Positions 63,296 to 64,000 of a stretch of DNA of 64,000 nucleotides are shown piece after piece. A program made the translations under genes and the position numbers. Origin of the DNA: Clostridium_I sp047718555 (GTDB lineage: Bacteria; Bacillota; Clostridia; Clostridiales; Clostridiaceae); assembly GCF_047718555.1 (NCBI RefSeq), contig NZ_JBDNRK010000015.1:1-64000 (forward strand). Direction: 5' to 3'. The notes beneath the pieces are model-generated. The model was not told where the DNA came from. It saw only the letters and a program-made list of their open reading frames with translations, and did no database searches. Positions within the stretch are counted from its first letter, which is position 1. The number at the start of each line of letters is the position of its first letter.

Positions 63296-63504
63296 TAACT
63301 ATCACAATCCCCTTTAATTGTATAAAAAACAGCAATTGAAATTATAAATAACTTTTTATATCATTTAAATAAAGCCTAGAATTTTTTGTTACCTACATTA
63401 AAATAAATTTATAGAAGTTAATATTTTCAATTTAATATTAATTTTTTTATTGAAGTTAATTAAAAGTAAGATATTTTACTAAATTTTATTTAGCATCAAT
63501 ATAT

Positions 63505-64000
63505 TTATTGAAAAAATCTTTTTAATTTAGACTTTATTCTAATGAAATAATATTTTATTAATCCATTTGGTCTGTAAAATAATTTTACTTTTTTTAGTTT
63601 GTCGTTAGATATATATGGATTGCTACAAAAATTCTCTAAGGGCTTAACAACAAATTGCCACATGAATTTTTGCTTAACTAAATTAATATTTTGTTTTGCC
63701 TTTTCATATCTACTTCTATCTTCTAATAAATCAATTATCATATCAGCCAATTCATTAAAATCTTTTTCATTATGGCAAATTCCTAAATTTTCATTTTCAA
63801 CAAGCTCTGACATGTAATCCCCTTTAGTTAAAACCATAGGAAGATTACACCACAAGTAATCCAATATTCTAGTTCTAAAAGAAAATCTTGTCTCTAAATT
63901 ATTTAAATATGTACTTACTCCTAAGTCTGCTTCTAACAAATAATTTTGTCTTTGTGAATATTCAACCCAATCATTAAAAAATATATTTTTATTATATAGA
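63505..64000 (-). CDS. Glycosyltransferase family 4-like, partial (5' end beyond window)
   Basis: The frame is open up to the window edge at 64000, so only the C-terminal 164 residues or so are seen. They contain FFNDWVEYSQRQNYLLEADLGVSTYLN-type context (shown in part), LETRFSFRTRILDYLWCNLPMVLTKGD, ELVENENLGICHNE and a basic C-terminus. The FRTRILDYLW and TKGD pattern is typical of GT4 enzymes of polysaccharide clusters. A TTG at 63939 is only an internal codon. Confidence 0.8.
   Translation of the reverse strand, partial: LYNKNIFFNDWVEYSQRQNYLLEADLGVSTYLNNLETRFSFRTRILDYLWCNLPMVLTKGDYMSELVENENLGICHNEKDFNELADMIIDLLEDRSRYEKAKQNINLVKQKFMWQFVVKPLENFCSNPYISNDKLKKVKLFYRPNGLIKYYFIRIKSKLKRFFQ

Overview
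The window reads as a chromosomal contig of a low-GC, spore-forming, anaerobic Clostridium (cluster I). The evidence is its AT-rich codon use, spoIIA-sigF and spoVA sporulation operons, a hydE [FeFe]-hydrogenase maturase, a glucose PTS and an agr-type peptide signalling locus. The species cannot be fixed from sequence alone; an acetogenic or solventogenic relative is a guess. A run of 100 Ns (56625-56724) marks a draft assembly gap.

Layout. Positions 1-15100 hold housekeeping genes, nearly all on the minus strand: a beta-CASP RNase-like protein, murG, recJ overlapping hydE, an M16 peptidase, an APC permease, a DJ-1/PfpI protein and a parE-parC topoisomerase IV pair. Positions 15.4-20.0 kb hold a lone holin-like protein, ptsG (glucose IICBA, behind a BglG-type RAT/terminator leader) and pdxST. 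Positions 20.1-22.5 kb hold an agr locus in the order agrD, agrC, agrB and a 34-residue ORF; agrD and the 34-residue ORF are short and easily missed, and a repeat sits between agrD and agrC. Positions 22.7-29.2 kb hold yebC, a YigZ protein, a HEAT-repeat protein, a MocR regulator, a long hflX and yunB. Then come a plus-strand PBP1A and the sporulation block spoVAC-AD-AEb-AEa, sigF, spoIIAB and spoIIAA, with a SigH-type promoter in front of spoIIAA. speE, an orphan CamA-like adenine methyltransferase and a pdaA-like deacetylase follow.

From about 42.7 kb to the end is a cell-surface polysaccharide and glycosylation region. It has GT2 and GT4 glycosyltransferases, a Wzx-like flippase, an RmlD-like reductase, a WecG/TagA transferase, an O-antigen ligase-like polymerase and several multi-TM proteins that look like GT-C enzymes. 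Two sets look like three-component extracytoplasmic glycosylation modules: a CsbB/GtrB-like GT2 with YfhO, and a second GT2 with a paired ArnE/ArnF-like small flippase and a large membrane enzyme. A secreted repeat-domain protein with a papain-like C-terminus lies between them and is interrupted by the assembly gap.

Four families of short dispersed repeats run through the intergenic spaces. The most striking (family B, three copies at 35.4, 40.6 and 50.5 kb) has an invariant frame with compensatory changes in its arms. A 47-nt module is present zero, two and one times respectively in the three copies. One copy lies between spoIIAB and sigF. This family, the CamA-like methyltransferase beside sporulation genes, the predicted serine-lactone AgrD and the paired glycosylation modules are the best leads.
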